64,000 nucleotides of DNA, from the NCBI RefSeq assembly GCF_000189635.1, contig NW_002476512.1, positions 434,001 to 498,000 on the forward strand, given 5' to 3'. Shown piece after piece: positions 41,001-53,943 of this stretch. Position 1 is the stretch's first letter. Every line of letters begins with the position of its first letter. The stretch is from Tetrahymena thermophila SB210 (Eukaryota > Ciliophora > Oligohymenophorea > Hymenostomatida > Tetrahymenidae). The notes under the pieces were generated by a model. It ran no database searches, had not been told where the DNA came from, and saw only the letters and a list, made by a program, of their open reading frames with translations. Made by a program: the position numbers and the translations under genes.

Positions 41001-41954
41001 TCTTTGATTTATTTCAAAACTAATTCTTAATGCTTTCTTTTTATCTTTATATAGTTAGATATGTCATATGCAAAGTTTACTTTTATTATCTGTATCTCAC
41101 CATAGTTTTTAGTCCATGATTTTATATAATCAACTAATTATTATTCTGTTGTACCAATTTAGAGGTTTGTTACCATGACAGTAAAATCTCCTGCAGTAAT
41201 ATTATCAATATTAATTTATTTGCTCATAGTAGACATTTATTTTCTTAATCTAAAAATTTTTTATAAATAATATGCATTCAAGTAAAAATTGATTAACTAT
41301 CATACATTACAGAAGCAACAATTAAAGTAATTGTTGTTAGGAAGTTGAGCCCAGCTTATGTTTAGAATTAACCATTTGCATCATTTCTGTTAATAATGCT
41401 TAAATTATTAATAAAACTTGATTAGCATTAAGGTATAGCAGAGCAATTTGATCCAGAAGCATTCCTAAGAATATTGAAGATAGAGCATATAAGTCCAATA
41501 AAAAATAAGAAGGTGATGCAATATTTTATAAAAAAGAAGTATAGCGAAACTCCTGCCCCTAAAAATCCTAAATCTTCTAGTTTGCACAAGAGACTTACCT
41601 TTTCTTTTTCCTATTTATGTTTTAAAAAATGTTTAACTTTTTTTTAATAATACTAAAATTTTTACTATAATACATCCGCAACAAGGACATATTTCAGAAG
41701 TATTAATTAATTCTATGTTTCTCACTAAACCTACAGCTTTGGCTTTCTTTTATTAAAATATAAGGACATTAATATCTTGAAATTCTTAATATAATTCTAA
41801 GTTTATAACCACATAAAATGGAGTAATACTTTAAATAAAAATTGTATTCTAAATTTACTAAATGTTTTTTAGCCATGTCTAAATCAGCAGGAGTTTTATG
41901 AGGATCATACTGCTGCTCTTGGTTTTAAGATTCCTAATCTGTTTGCTTTTACAT
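38034..41954 (-). CDS. CSC1/OSCA/TMEM63-like ion channel with Q/P/N-rich tail
   Basis: Probable mechano- or osmosensitive cation channel. ATG is at 41954 and TGA at 38034. Nine GT...AG introns (41747-41858, 41611-41665, 41250-41305, 40594-40652, 40408-40469, 40128-40224, 39997-40051, 39770-39818, and a tentative one at 38629-38731) leave 1091 codons exactly in frame. In order: a cysteine motif CPCCGC (~45); membrane helices from GFLGAGVSLYFFF; a cytosolic RRM-like domain starting DFTVMVTNLQIGTTE with GAAFVTFGS; the family signature APEPNDIYWENL; FEKHATLTYYFIGVAQKSGI then AQFLNTTIV; GGLLYTIHF; NIFMNPFYFYKLW; YEGPKFDFPAAYA; and further helices to ~830. The last ~200 residues are rich in Gln, Pro, Asn and Met. 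The signature motifs make the family assignment firm; gating and ion selectivity are not known. Confidence 0.9.
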
Positions 41955-44375
41955 TTATAAATTGATGAATTTTTGTTTTGAATTCTTTTTGTTTGAAAAG
42001 AAAAGGAATTTGATTTCAATGATTTAATAATAAATAACTGATTGATTATGTATTTTTTATTTATTATTAAGATTTTCATAACACAAATCAATCTTGGCTA
42101 TCTACTTTTTAAGTCTCTTTTTAATTGAATAAATATCATACTATTGATCATAGAAAGTGCATATATTTGTTTTAATCTTTTTTAAATCCATACATTTTAC
42201 CTCAATTTATTAAATTCGAGTTTAAATTATTAGATTTATTAACATTTAAATAATGTAGTGTTGCTCGAATTTAAATAATAAAAATATTTATAGCATATTA
42301 AAATCTACTATTTTATAAATTAATTTCTTGTTATCCAAATACTAAAATAAGAAATATGGCAGATAGAGCTACTTTTTATTAACCGTGTTTGAATCTTTCT
42401 AAGTAAAAAAACCATGTTTAATTTGTAATTTAATAATTTTCTTTAAAACATTGATTTTAATTTTATTATTATTTTATTTTTAAAAAAGATTTTATTTTTC
42501 AAAGAATTTGAATTTAAGGTGTTAAAATACATTTTTATAATAAATAGCAAAAAAAAATTTATGTATCTCACTATTTGAATCAAATACTATTTATAACTTT
42601 TTAACAAAATCAAATGCAATAATTTCAAGATAAAAATTGTAAGTAAATCTATTAACATATTAGTTTTTAAAATACCATTAACAAAAATCGAGACAAAAAA
42701 TAATAATTTACTCAATATCAATATCGATGTTATATATTTGTAATATCTAATAAGCAAATTACGAGCCATAAATACATTTAATATTAAAAATATATCAAAT
42801 AAAAAACCTTTTAAATAGTTTATCTAAAAGAGAGTTACTTCTGCAGATGTAAAAGATAAAAAGCTTAAATAAAAGATAAATAAGATTGATTAGGAGTTAA
42901 GAAGGAATAAAAAATTCCTAAAAGCGTAGAAAAGAATAAGATTAAACCTCAAAAATATTAAATTAAAGTAAAATATGGGATATCTATTTGGAAAATTTAA
43001 TAACTTTGGAAAATTTTAGAAAAATATATTAAACTTTGTAAAAATTATATATATTTTATTCCAAATATTACATACTAAATACATTACATTTATGTGAGAG
43101 TGTGGGGGTTTATTTTGTTTGGTTTAGTAGAAATTAATGGATAATTTTTTGAAAGAATTTTAAAAATAAAGCCTGAAATTTTATTTTTAAAGTAATGACT
43201 CCCCTTCAAAATATTTACATTCTTTTTTAAAGAGTTGATTTAAAAAAATATTTTTTATATCTTTAATTTAATATTTTATAACAAATTAATTTAGCTTAAA
43301 CATAAGCTAAAAATCTATTTTCAAATGAATAACTTCTAATGAATTTCTAACATCTGATATTCATAAGTATCAATTTTTCTCTTTATTTTTCAAAATTTAA
43401 ATCTTTATTCTAATATTTGTTAAAATCACCTCTTCTATTTGGAATGATATTATGCTAATTAATATTACAAATTTCATTATATTCATTTTTAGAATTTATA
43501 GATCATTTTTGCAAAAACCATTTGTAAATATGAAATAAATAGTTTATCACTTTATGAGATTTTTATAAATTTAGACTAATTAATTATTTAATTTTGTTTT
43601 AAGTTCTCTCTAAAATGTTATTATGATAACTAAAAGGTATAATTTTTATGATCTAAAAGATATTTAATATTTTTTTAGAACTAAAAATAAAAGTAAAAAT
43701 TTATTTATTAGAATCAATTTGTAAAATAAAAATGTTTGTCTATTTTATATTTTTTTATATTTCTTAATTAATAATCTAAAGTTTTTAATTGAAGATGAAT
43801 TCATAAAAATGGTAACATTTTAATGGGGATTTTCCTTTGATAAATTTTTAAATTTAATTTAATTTTAATGATAGCAGATATTTAAATTTTTTGAAGATGA
43901 ATTTTATTAATAATATTCTTTAAAGTTCTTTTATCATTATATTATAAAGTAATATATTTATTTGTCCATTTAACATTTAACAATTAGAAATGTTAATATT
44001 AAATAAATAATTAGAATTCATTAAGTTTATTATTATTATACACCAACAAATTTAGAATCAGTAATAAATAAATTAGTCTTTCTATATTAATTAAGCTATC
44101 TTATTTTAATGGATTGATTTATATCAGAACTAATATTGCTTCAGTATAATGAAGGAATAAGTTTATCTATTAATGTATATTTTGCTCATATATTATGATA
44201 AATTAATAAGTAAATCCCCTAGTATTTTTGTAATTTTTCCAGTAAAAAAAATATACAAGTCTATAATTTTTAACGAACTTGCTTTAAGTTAGCAAGTAAA
44301 TTAAATATATTTATTTATTATTATTATTTAAATTAAAAAATTAAATTAAAGAAAATAAAACACAAATATTTAAAT
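41955..44375. other. Divergent intergenic region
   Basis: 2.4 kb between the channel gene (minus) and the first cysteine-rich gene (plus). It is AT-rich, with one small G-rich spot near 43095 (gagagtgtgggggttt). No gene or RNA is recognisable. Confidence 0.55.
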
Positions 44376-44882
44376 ATGAAGATAACATTTATAGTTTTGG
44401 TCTTATTATTAGCTCAAACTTATTGTGATATTCCACCAAATGATTGTCCTGATAATTTTGAATTCATTAATGGATAGTGTTTCCAATGTAAGCCAGGATA
44501 TTAATCAGGAGGTGGCTATCCTTGTATGAAATGCTCAGCTGGTACTTTTTTTATTAAACCAAATTATTGTGGTCAATGTGGATAAGGTTTTACTTCTTTA
44601 TATGGTGGTTTTTGCTTTAAGTGCCCTGAAGAAGCTAAAATTGATTTAAACATGGTCTGCCAATGCCCTACTAACTACTGCCTTACAAACATTAATTCTT
44701 CACCTGAATGCACATTATGTTCACCATAAAATTCATAAAGCAATAATAACAATAATAATAATAACAATAATAGTTAAAATAGTAATAATGCTAATAGTAA
44801 TAATTTATGTAAATAAGACACTAAGACATTTTCTTCAATATTAACTCTAGGAATGTTAATTTTTACATTAATCATTTTCTGA
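44376..44882 (+). CDS. Secreted cysteine-rich protein, probably GPI-anchored
   Basis: A 168-aa single-exon frame. Residues 1-18 are a signal peptide (MKITFIVLVLLLAQTYC). Residues 19-118 contain many CxxC pairs (CFQCKPGY, CMKCSAGTFF, CGQCGQGF, CFKCP, CQCP, CTLCSP), like the growth-factor-receptor type cysteine-rich modules of ciliate surface proteins. A low-complexity Asn/Ser/Gln linker (~119-143) follows. The last ~16 residues are hydrophobic (LGMLIFTLIIF) and end the protein, the usual GPI-attachment layout. It lies 1.6 kb upstream of an antigen-like gene in the same orientation. Its location on the cell or ciliary surface is inferred. No partner is known. Confidence 0.85.
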
Positions 44883-46448
44883 AATGCAAAAACGAGTATG
44901 TAATTATACAAATTAAAAATTTTAAATGTAATTTATTTTTATATTATTCTGTAAAAAAATTATTTTAAATTTTCAAATTACTTTAAGCTTTTTGATAGCA
45001 TATCAAACCCTAAAAGTTAAATTAAAAATATAATTGAAATATTATGCAAATATATTTACAAAAAGACTAAACAAATTCAATTATAAAAAACAAAATCAAA
45101 AATTAGCAAATCTTTATACTTTATAAATTAGTAAAAATAAAGAAATTTATTAACACAAAATATTATGTTTTGTTTAAATTGAAATGAAATAGTTAATTTA
45201 AAATATGTCCGCTTGTCTAGTTTTTAATTAGTTGTAGTTTAGGATTGTTAAAATATTGAAACTTAAGAAAATTTAAGTAGGAAATTTATTTATTTGAAAT
45301 TTAAACGACATATTCTTAGATCATTACATTATAATTAGTATATTTACAGAATTAAATAGAGTATCTTTTTAAAAATGCAATATTTTTTGAAGATTTTAGA
45401 ATTGCTTGCATTTGTTTAAGAATAAAATGAGTGAGTTAGCATATTTTTAAATAAATTTATCCAAATATTTTTAAATTAGCTTAAATAAAGCAAAATATAA
45501 TAAATAATTCAATATCATTTTATTCTTTTTGAAGAAGGATTTAAATAAAAATATAATAGAATATTTATTGATAATTTAAATTGTCTATTAAATTTATCTA
45601 AAAAAAATACCTGCATTTTGAATAAATTTAAAAATTATAAGCAATTTAAATTAAAATTATATTTATTATTTAGAAAAATAAAGACATGAAGCTTATTTTA
45701 TCTCTCAATACTCTTTTTCTTACGCAATAATGTTTTACGATAAAAAATACTTAAATCACCTTATAATAAAAAAATGAATTTTGTTTTGATAAGGCTTGCT
45801 GATTAAAACTTTCTTAACTAAATAAAGTAAAAATGATTTATCTGCTTTTATAAGAATGTAAAATACCTATCATTGAAAACTTGAATCTAGTTACAAAAAC
45901 AAATATTAATTTTTCATGCATAAAAAATTAAATAAATCTAATAATTAACAAATTCACCTGAATTTTTAAGTTCCACAACTAAAAATATTAACTCAAGCAA
46001 GAAGATTTAATGGCAAATTATTTTTTTATTTAACATTGATAGATAATTCATGATTGTTAAAATATTTAAAAATTAAAAAGTATTTACTCCTTTATTCATC
46101 ATATTCAACAGTTCTACTTTAAATAATTTTACTTGAATGTTTCACTTATTTAAATCATAAACTTTTTGATATTTTAAGAAATTATATAAATAACTAGTTT
46201 TAATTAACCTAGCATTTAATTCACTCATGAAGTTTGAAAAGCCTGGAAAATTAAGAATATAATTTATTTAAATTGTTTTGAAATTTCTTTTTCATGATTT
46301 TTTGTTACAATCTAAGATATCTTTGTAAATAATTAAATCAAAATCAGCTAATCAATCATAATATAAACACTTACTTTAAAGTAATTAAAATCATAATAAG
46401 CTGATTAAAAATATATAATAATTATTAACAAAAATAAATAAGAATTTT
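44883..46448. other. Intergenic region between the two surface-protein genes
   Basis: AT-rich spacer. Apart from one very short signal-peptide-like frame (45686-45802) nothing codes. Confidence 0.55.
45686..45802 (+). CDS. Very small secreted-type ORF or gene remnant
   Basis: A 38-codon frame from ATG to TGA beginning MKLILSLNTLFLTQQCF, which looks like a signal peptide, and ending FCFDKAC. It sits between two cysteine-rich surface-protein genes in the same orientation, so it could be the broken 5' end of a third. It could also be a tiny secreted peptide, or chance. The AT content is like the surrounding spacer, which favours a remnant or chance. Confidence 0.25.
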
Positions 46449-47231
46449 ATGAAATTGAAAATAAAAATTTGTTTAATTTATTTTATTCTAACAGAATATG
46501 CATTTGCTGCTTAAGGATCTTAAGTAGCATGTGTAGGAAATTCTGGTTAAGCATGTAACGCTGCTTGCCCTAGTCCACCAGGAGGATGTACTTGGAATAC
46601 ATCTACAACTCTCACAAGTTGCCAGATTAACGAGTGTTCTTACTGTCCATCTTTTACTAGCAATACTAGCGATTAATTTTGTTCCTCTTGTACTTCAGCA
46701 ACTCCTTTTACAAATTTTCAAAATACAGCTTGTGTTGCCTCAAAGTTTTCATGCATTAACAGATAAACTAATCCATGGTCTGATTCTGATTGCTCAACAT
46801 GTTATGGGAAAACTATGTATGCTAATATAGCAGCAAGTTCCTGTATTTCAACAACTGGATCTTGTACATCTCGAGGAAATACACCTTGGAATGATACAGA
46901 TTGCACAGCTTGTAATGGAAAGACTCTTTATGCAAGTACTTCTGGGAGCTCTTGTGTTGCATCTGTTGCTTCGTGTGTTAAAAGACAAAGTACTCCTTGG
47001 ACTGACCAAGATTGCAATACATGTAATGGAAAAGCTATGTATGCAAGTTCAGATTAAACAAGCTGTGTAGCATCTTCTGCTTCTTGTATATCAAGAGGAG
47101 GTACTGAATGGACATCTGATGATTGTAAATTATGCAACCCCTAAACTCCAAAGCTAGCAAGTGGATAATGTGTTGCAAACTCAAATATTATATTAATATC
47201 TTTACTCATATTTATTTCTTTGTTGATCTGA
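46449..47231 (+). CDS. Immobilization-antigen-like GPI-anchored surface protein
   Basis: A 260-aa single-exon frame. A signal peptide (~1-20, ending EYAFA) is followed by a first cysteine-rich segment (21-100). Four tandem units of 37 residues follow, with the leading cysteine at 102, 139, 176 and 213. Each unit has the pattern SC..R..TPW.D.DC..CNGK.MYA...SSC. The C-terminus (NIILISLLIFISLLI) is hydrophobic and ends the protein, as needed for a GPI anchor. Periodic cysteines, Ser/Thr/Ala richness and both termini match the i-antigens of Tetrahymena and Ichthyophthirius, which coat cell and cilia and are expressed one at a time under environmental control. Base composition is much less AT-rich than the surroundings. 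Which serotype it belongs to cannot be told. Confidence 0.88.
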
Positions 47232-49049
47232 TAATAACAGTTATTTTTTTATTTTTGTTAAAATTTGAGAAAAATACATAATGTTAAAAAATAGTCTCCA
47301 TATTGTATTTTTATAAAATAGAAAAAATTTCTTTTAATATTATCATTAATTTAATTTTATCAAATCAAAAATTATTAACAGCTGGATTCAAAACTCATTA
47401 AAAAAAAATAAAAAATTTTAAAGAAGTTATTCATTATTTAAAAGCATTTAAAGTATAAAAAAATTACTATGAGCTTTATTAAATGAATAGAGAGAATAAA
47501 AAATCAATTTTATTTTAAAGAATAATTCTAAAATATTAATTTTGTTTTGTTTTTTTAAAAATAAATTTAAATAATAAAATTATTTTTTTTTGTAATTTTA
47601 ATAATAAAAATTACTAAAATTAATTATTAGAAGTTTATCAAAAAATATGAAAAATATCTTTATTTAATTTTTTAATATTAGGATAACAGCTTTATTAAAA
47701 ATATGAATAAATTTATAATTAAATTTTTTTAGATTAATTGATTGAATATTTAATTAAATAATCTTTTCAATATTTTAAAAGCATAAGCTAGCTTAAATAG
47801 TATATAAAGATAATAATTTAATACTTTATAATTTAAGTTTTTAAGTTTTGGGTCTTTTCTCTTTTAAGTTTTCTTCTTTTTTTATCCTTTGAACAATTAA
47901 AGAACTGTTTTTTACAAAAGATTTTTTTTATTATTTAATTGAAGCATTTATGAAAGTTTTTAATTATGATTGTTTTACTTTTTTGTAGGCCATCAATTTA
48001 AATCTTTAAATCTTTAATTTAAGCTATTTCATCAACTAACTATTCAATCTATATATTTTTCGAACATTTTTATAATCAGTAAATTTATCTCTTGCATACT
48101 TTTATGTATTCATATACTAATAAAAAATAAGTAAAAACTTAGTAAATTTCAACTAATAGATAGAAAATGTTAATCAACATAAAATTATTTATCTTTTAAT
48201 TATTATTATTTTTTATGAATGTTCATGTTGCATGTTTTTATATATTTCCTTATAAATAGCTTATTAAACTTTATAATATTTACTATTTTAATTAATTTCT
48301 TTTACTAATTTAAGTAATTATAACTGCAATTTCGAATTAATTGATTAAGAAAAAATCATGGGCTAAAATTAATTAATATTTTTCAAATAAATGTAATAAA
48401 AGATTCGAATTATAAAAGTGTAACAATTAAACCTTTTTGCTTTGATAACTTAGGATTAAAATGTATAATAACACAATAATTTTCATTTTCGTAATAAAAT
48501 ATATAAATTATATGTTGAAAAGTAAAAATGTTTACATTTTATTAAATTTTCAAATAAAAAAACCATACTATTAACTTCTAACTAATACTATTTAAAAGAG
48601 TAAATAAAATTGAAATCTAATTATATTTAAAAATTGACAAATCAATTTATATTACGAGAATTCGAAATTAGTGAAAAATACTCAGATTTAAAAATTTATT
48701 AATTTTGCACTTTATGAGATAATAGAAAATAATCTAAACGTTTTGAAGGAATAAATATATAAATAAGTTGTATTTTTATCAGTAGGGATTTATAAAATTT
48801 GAAAAGTAATAGATAGCATTTATAAAGTACAAAAATAAACTAGAATATGTGTGTATACATTTTATAAAATAGATTTAATTTATAATTTTTATTTATTTTT
48901 GATATGTTTAGTAATATTATATTCATAGATAAAAACAAACTTACCTAATCTGCATTTAAACTAAATTAAGGTATTTATTGATTTTTTGAGATTATTTTAT
49001 TTTATTGATCAATTAACATTATTCAGAATATTACAATGCAATGTATAGA
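47232..49049. other. Intergenic region (convergent)
   Basis: AT-rich DNA between the 3' ends of the antigen gene (plus) and the first pseudokinase-TPR gene (minus). No gene or RNA seen. Confidence 0.6.
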
Positions 49050-51128
49050 TCAATTATTATTCTTCTATACATGGCTTTCAATATTGAGTATTTCTTTTTC
49101 TAATTAATTAATTTCCTCTATTCTATTTAGTTTTTGTAGAGACCTTAAAATTCCTTTCTTTGAAATTAATAAAAGAGGATGATAATTACCATAAATTTTT
49201 GTATACATTTCAGAAGCCTAGGTAAAATATGCCAATGAATTTTAATAATCTTCCATTTCTTCATAAATTACACCAATATTATTTAAGGATGCTGCTAGAT
49301 CAGGACGATTACCCTTAGCAGATTTTTTTAATTCTTCTAAGCTTTGTTAGAAGTATCTCAAAGCTTCATCTCTCTTTCCTACTAATTAATTAGCAGCTCC
49401 AACAGTTTCTAAGGTATATGCCATATTTTAAAACTATTATGAACGAGTTTAAATGTTGCTAGCTGTGTGTATTTCTTTGATTTTTTATCTTAAATGGAGA
49501 GCTTTTTCTGCATATTCTAAGGCTTTTTAGCCTTGTTTAAGGAAATAATAGCTCCATGAAACATAGTGGAGAGAGCATATTATTTAAATGTGATTGGCAT
49601 TTTTATAAAGATCTTCTGCCATTTCCAAAGATTTCATAGAGAACTCAAGATACTTTTCATAATCTCCAAGTTTTTGATACACCTAAGCTATATTTCTTAG
49701 TAGATCTATCATTTCATCACTACTACCAGCTTTTATTTGCTTATATATTTCAATAGCTTCTTGATATCTCTCCAATGATTTTTTGAACAATCCATATTCT
49801 TCATTCAAATATCCACTTTCAGCAGTCACTTGAGCTATTCCTAGCCAAGGTAATAATTTTTATTAATATATTTTCATTAAATTAATCCTAAAATCGCTTA
49901 TTGCTAATTTGTAGTTCATAAGATATTGGATATTCTGAGTATAATCTATTTAGGGAGTAGAAAGTACTTTTCCTATATGCTTTAGAGTCTCCTTTAAGCA
50001 ATTTTCCTATGGTTTAACAAATTAGTGGATTAAATTTATTAATTCATAAGAATAAATTCTCTTTTTATAATTAAAGCATAAAAGATGCTTCTTGAAGTAA
50101 CTAATATATTATTCTTATTGTGGATTATAATTTTGCTTTTATTTGGTAATATTTGATTTAGGGGTTTGATTTACAGGTTCTGCTTACTTTATTTCTAATA
50201 AAATATCCAAAAAAATTGCACTTAACGAATAGACATCAGATTTAGAGGTCAACTCAATCGCTGGGTTTTATAATTTTTCTAAAAACTCAGGTGAAAGAAA
50301 TTTCATATTAATTTAATTAGTAAATGATTAGAGAGTTTATTTTGTGATGTTTCTCCAAGTTCCAAATCCACCAATTTTGTATAATCCATCATTAATTTTT
50401 AGTATATTCAGTGGATTGATATTTTTATGAACAATATTATTTGTGTGGAGCTCTGCTATTCCAAAATATAATTAAGATAATAGAGTGTATGCTTTATTAG
50501 GAGTGTATTAGAATTTTTGTTATTAAATTTAATATAATTCGTCTTATAGAGATGATTCATAGACTTCAGAAACAATCACATAAACAAAGAGTTCTTCATA
50601 ATAAACAATTTTATAAACGTAAAGCAAATATTAGTTGTTATAAATTCTTTTTACTTTTTCGTGTTCTTCCTTAACTTACAGATAATCATCTTTCATTCCT
50701 TTGAATATATTAAGAACGACATATTGGTTCATATCTTTATTGAACGCCTTCAATGTGAGATTTGTAGAAGATTCATATAAGGAACTGAATTTTATATAAT
50801 TTTCTTTTTTAAATAATAAGATTAATCTGTCTCTTGATGCGCTACTCAAGAAGGGCTGCAGTCTCATTTTATTTTAGTTTAATGTTGTAGGGCTGGTGCT
50901 TATAAAGTAGGGACTAATTTGTTCTTCATTTTCATTAGATTTAGTGCTTTCTGAGGATCCTTAGTTATCTTCATCTTACAACTCATCAATTTGAATAGGA
51001 GGAGCTTACTAAATTTAAGTTGCTTAATCGTAGCAAATCGTTCTATTTTATATCATCTCATTATTTTCTTAAATGTCCATAAAGCAGCTTTAGTCTATAG
51101 CCTTTGTCACCAAAAAACTTGTTTGCAT
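49050..51128 (-). CDS. Pseudokinase-TPR protein 1
   Basis: An uninterrupted 692-aa frame. The start at 51128 is the first ATG after an upstream TGA; a later Met at 50867 is possible. Residues 1-90 are polar and acidic. A kinase-like fold spans ~110-360, but the ATP-site lysine is Asn (QYVVLNIFK, ~140), the catalytic loop reads HKNINPLNIL (~234; Lys-Asn replaces Arg-Asp) and DFG is GGF (~253). The structural marks FLSPE (~278) and KSDVYSLSAIFLDIL (~296) are kept. At ~390-670 come TPR repeats, for example ERYQEAIEIYKQI, LLRNIAQVYQKLGDYEKYL and ASLNNIGVIYEEMEDYQNSL. It is the first of three such genes in a row in the same orientation. It probably acts as a scaffold rather than an enzyme (inference). 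Confidence 0.87.
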
Positions 51129-51831
51129 TCAATCAATAAATCTTTGTTTGATTTTTTGTTGTTCTTACTATTGATTAAATTTTAGTGATTTTTTTTTTTT
51201 GATTACATAATAAAAAATCTTTGATATGCTCTTTCTAATATAATAACTCAATATGAATCACACTAGAAGATTTATCATGTCCTTATAAAGATTTTAGTGG
51301 TAATTTAAAACAAAAATCTAAATTCGTATGGTAATTGCAAAGCTGTGTTAGTCTTTCTCTATTACTAATAATGAATTAGCTATATAATCAAAAGAAAAAA
51401 TACAAATTTATCTAATGTAATCTAGTATTTTTGTAACCCCTCAATTAAAGATATAACTATCAGATAAAATGTTAAATATGAAATTATTTTAATAACCTAA
51501 AATCATGTTATGAACTAATTGATAAAATTGTTTTTTAAAATATTTAATTATAAAGTACAAAATATTTAACGGATTCGCATTGTTAATATTTCTTCAACGG
51601 TGAAAAATGTAAAAACAACTTCAAAAAAACAAACAAATTTTAATATATTTACATAAATTAAGAAATGAATGATTATAAAACTAACAAAATAATAATTAAT
51701 TATTAAAAGTTTTTAATTTAATTTATTATATTATTCTTTCTTTATTTTTTGGCCTTTCATATATTTTATAGTCTATAAGTCTTTAAAAAATTTAATTATT
51801 AGTAAGTATTTTTTATTAATTTTAACAAAAT
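51129..51831. other. Short intergenic region
   Basis: 0.7 kb of AT-rich spacer between two head-to-tail pseudokinase-TPR genes. Nothing recognisable. Confidence 0.6.
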
Positions 51832-53361
51832 TCAATACAATTAAATATCCAGAATTTAATCTTCTATTTGATCAAGATCATCCATTATTTCATATAAATC
51901 TTTTTTGTTAACTTTTTTGTAACCTCTACTAAGCGTAGAGTATATTAGCAGAGCCTTACTAATGGCTTCTTCTGATTTTTAATATTCTTTTAACATTTAA
52001 TAGCTCTTACTAACTTTTATAAAAGAATTAACTAAAATATAATGATTATCTTTGTATCTTTCTGTAGAAAGGTTCAATGCTTCCAAGGAATATTGCAATG
52101 CTTTTTAAAATTGGCCTGTTTCATCATATATTTTACTTATATTTATCATCTAATTTATTATTTTAGAGCTTTTATATGCTTTGTGTTTGAATAGATATTA
52201 TAAATACTCCAAGTTGATTTACAAAAATTATAAAATATCTTATTGTTGGTTTTGAAGAACTAATTTATAAGCTTTAATTACTTATTTACTGCTTTGACCA
52301 AATTATCTTTTTGTAATTAACAAATTTAATTTATCTATTTCGATTTGGTTTTCTTTTAAATTACCTTCTATTTAAAGCTACTTTTGATAACTCTAGTCCA
52401 CCATTTCTTTTAGAATTTGATAATTTTATTATGTTAAATTTAGAAGTGGCAATATTTCATTAAGGATTGCTTAAGAATTTTTCGATTTGCATGATGAATT
52501 AATATTTTAATAATCAAATTGATTACTTTGTAATAACAATTATAAATCTTTATTAAAATATTGTTGTCTATTTTACTGCTTTTCTATTACTTTGTTTTAA
52601 AATTACAAAATTTATAATAATACATTTAAGATTTATTGAATATCACTAAACTCCAATTATTTATTATCTTTATCTAAATACTATTATCTATAAATGTTAA
52701 TGTTTTAATTGGGATTTTATATGCGATATCTAACACTTAAGGGAAAGTTAAAATCATATAGCTTATAAAGTTTATCTTGAGTAATTACTATTTTAGATAA
52801 GTTTATATTTTAATGGTAGATTCCTCTTTAGTGCATCTCTGATAGCGAGTTGAATAGTTAAATCACTATTGTATTAAATTATTCTTCTGTAAAGAGCTTT
52901 TTACTTAAGAGTCTAGATTCGATTTCTTGTTATAGAGTTTTTTCAAATATTTAACTCACTAATATTGTGATAAACAACTATTTATAATAAATAATATCAG
53001 TATATTTCAGTATGTTCATGCAACTCTATCCTATTATTTGTTAATATTTTTTGCATAAAAATTCATTATCATCATGTGTTGCTTTTAAAATTGTTAAAAG
53101 TACTTTTTAATTTTATTTCATAGAATTACACGATATTAGTAGCTAATCTACTGATTGCTCAAGAATTTAAAAATTATAAAAGCCATCTTTATTGAGAAAA
53201 GAAAACAATGAATCATTTATTTCTTTGGATGTAATATGTTATAACTATTTAATCCTATTTACTTTTTAGCTTACTTTTTATTAACTTATTTAGTTGTTAA
53301 GTTTTCCTAACAACGGAGTTAATAACTCAAAAGAGTTTAAAGGTGAGCACAATGAATCCAT
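51832..53361 (-). CDS. Pseudokinase-TPR protein 2
   Basis: A 509-aa uninterrupted frame beginning MDSLCSPLNSFELLTPLL. The kinase-like part is short and the most reduced of the three. The lysine position is Thr (KVLLTILKA, ~90), the catalytic loop is HQNINLSKIVI (~183, lacking both Asp and the Asn of HRDxxxxN) and DFG is DFN (~203). No APE/SPE or C-lobe Asp motif is found, so much of the C-lobe is missing. After a Gln/Asn-rich middle come TPR-like helices at ~385-470 (SKIYDETGQFQKALQYSLEAL, VSKSYQMLKEYQKSEEA). The conserved N-lobe string LFITILVSQIFEKTLQQEI matches LFVYVIVSEVYESSLQDEL of protein 1, which supports common descent. Catalysis is very unlikely. Confidence 0.83.
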
Positions 53362-53943
53362 TTAATTTATTATTTTTTTTTTTTATTTTTAGAATTTTTT
53401 TATTATTTATTTTTAATTATGTAATTCAAAGCATCATCTGTATATTTTAAATGATTCTATTTATAGTGTTTCTAAAAATACGAGTTTAAATTAGTGATAT
53501 TTTAAATAATATTTTAATTTTCTTAGCAATAACTAAAAAATAGAGTTTATGAATTAAATTTTTACTCCATTTTATATCATTTATGGTATTATTTATTTAG
53601 TAATTGTAGTCTTTAGTTTATTTTCTTTGGTACTGCTTTTAAACAACAAATATCTAACCTCAAATTTATTTGGTGTAAGCTTAATCAAATTATAATAAAT
53701 ATATTTAAAATTTTTATTATTTACAATTTAGAAAATACTTTTTTATCTATTTATTTAGTTGAAAAATAAAAATGGAAGTTCAGTTAAAACATTTATAAAT
53801 TATTTTAAATGACACAAATTATTTCATAAAATTGTTTTGTATATAATTTTAAGCTAAATATAATGTGGAAAATTATCTAATTTAATAGTTTTGATATGAA
53901 AAAATATAAGTTTATGTGTAATTTTTTAATCTATCTTATTATT
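53362..53943. other. Short intergenic region
   Basis: 0.6 kb of AT-rich spacer between pseudokinase-TPR genes 2 and 3. No gene seen. Confidence 0.6.

Noticed and set aside
41879-42091. Minus-strand frame of 70 codons at the 5' end of the channel gene
   Set aside because: It overlaps the true first exon in another phase; only the frame starting at 41954 leads through the introns into the channel motifs.
42587-42769. Minus-strand frame of 60 codons
   Set aside because: AT-driven hydrophobic run in a spacer, with no coding character and no neighbouring exons.
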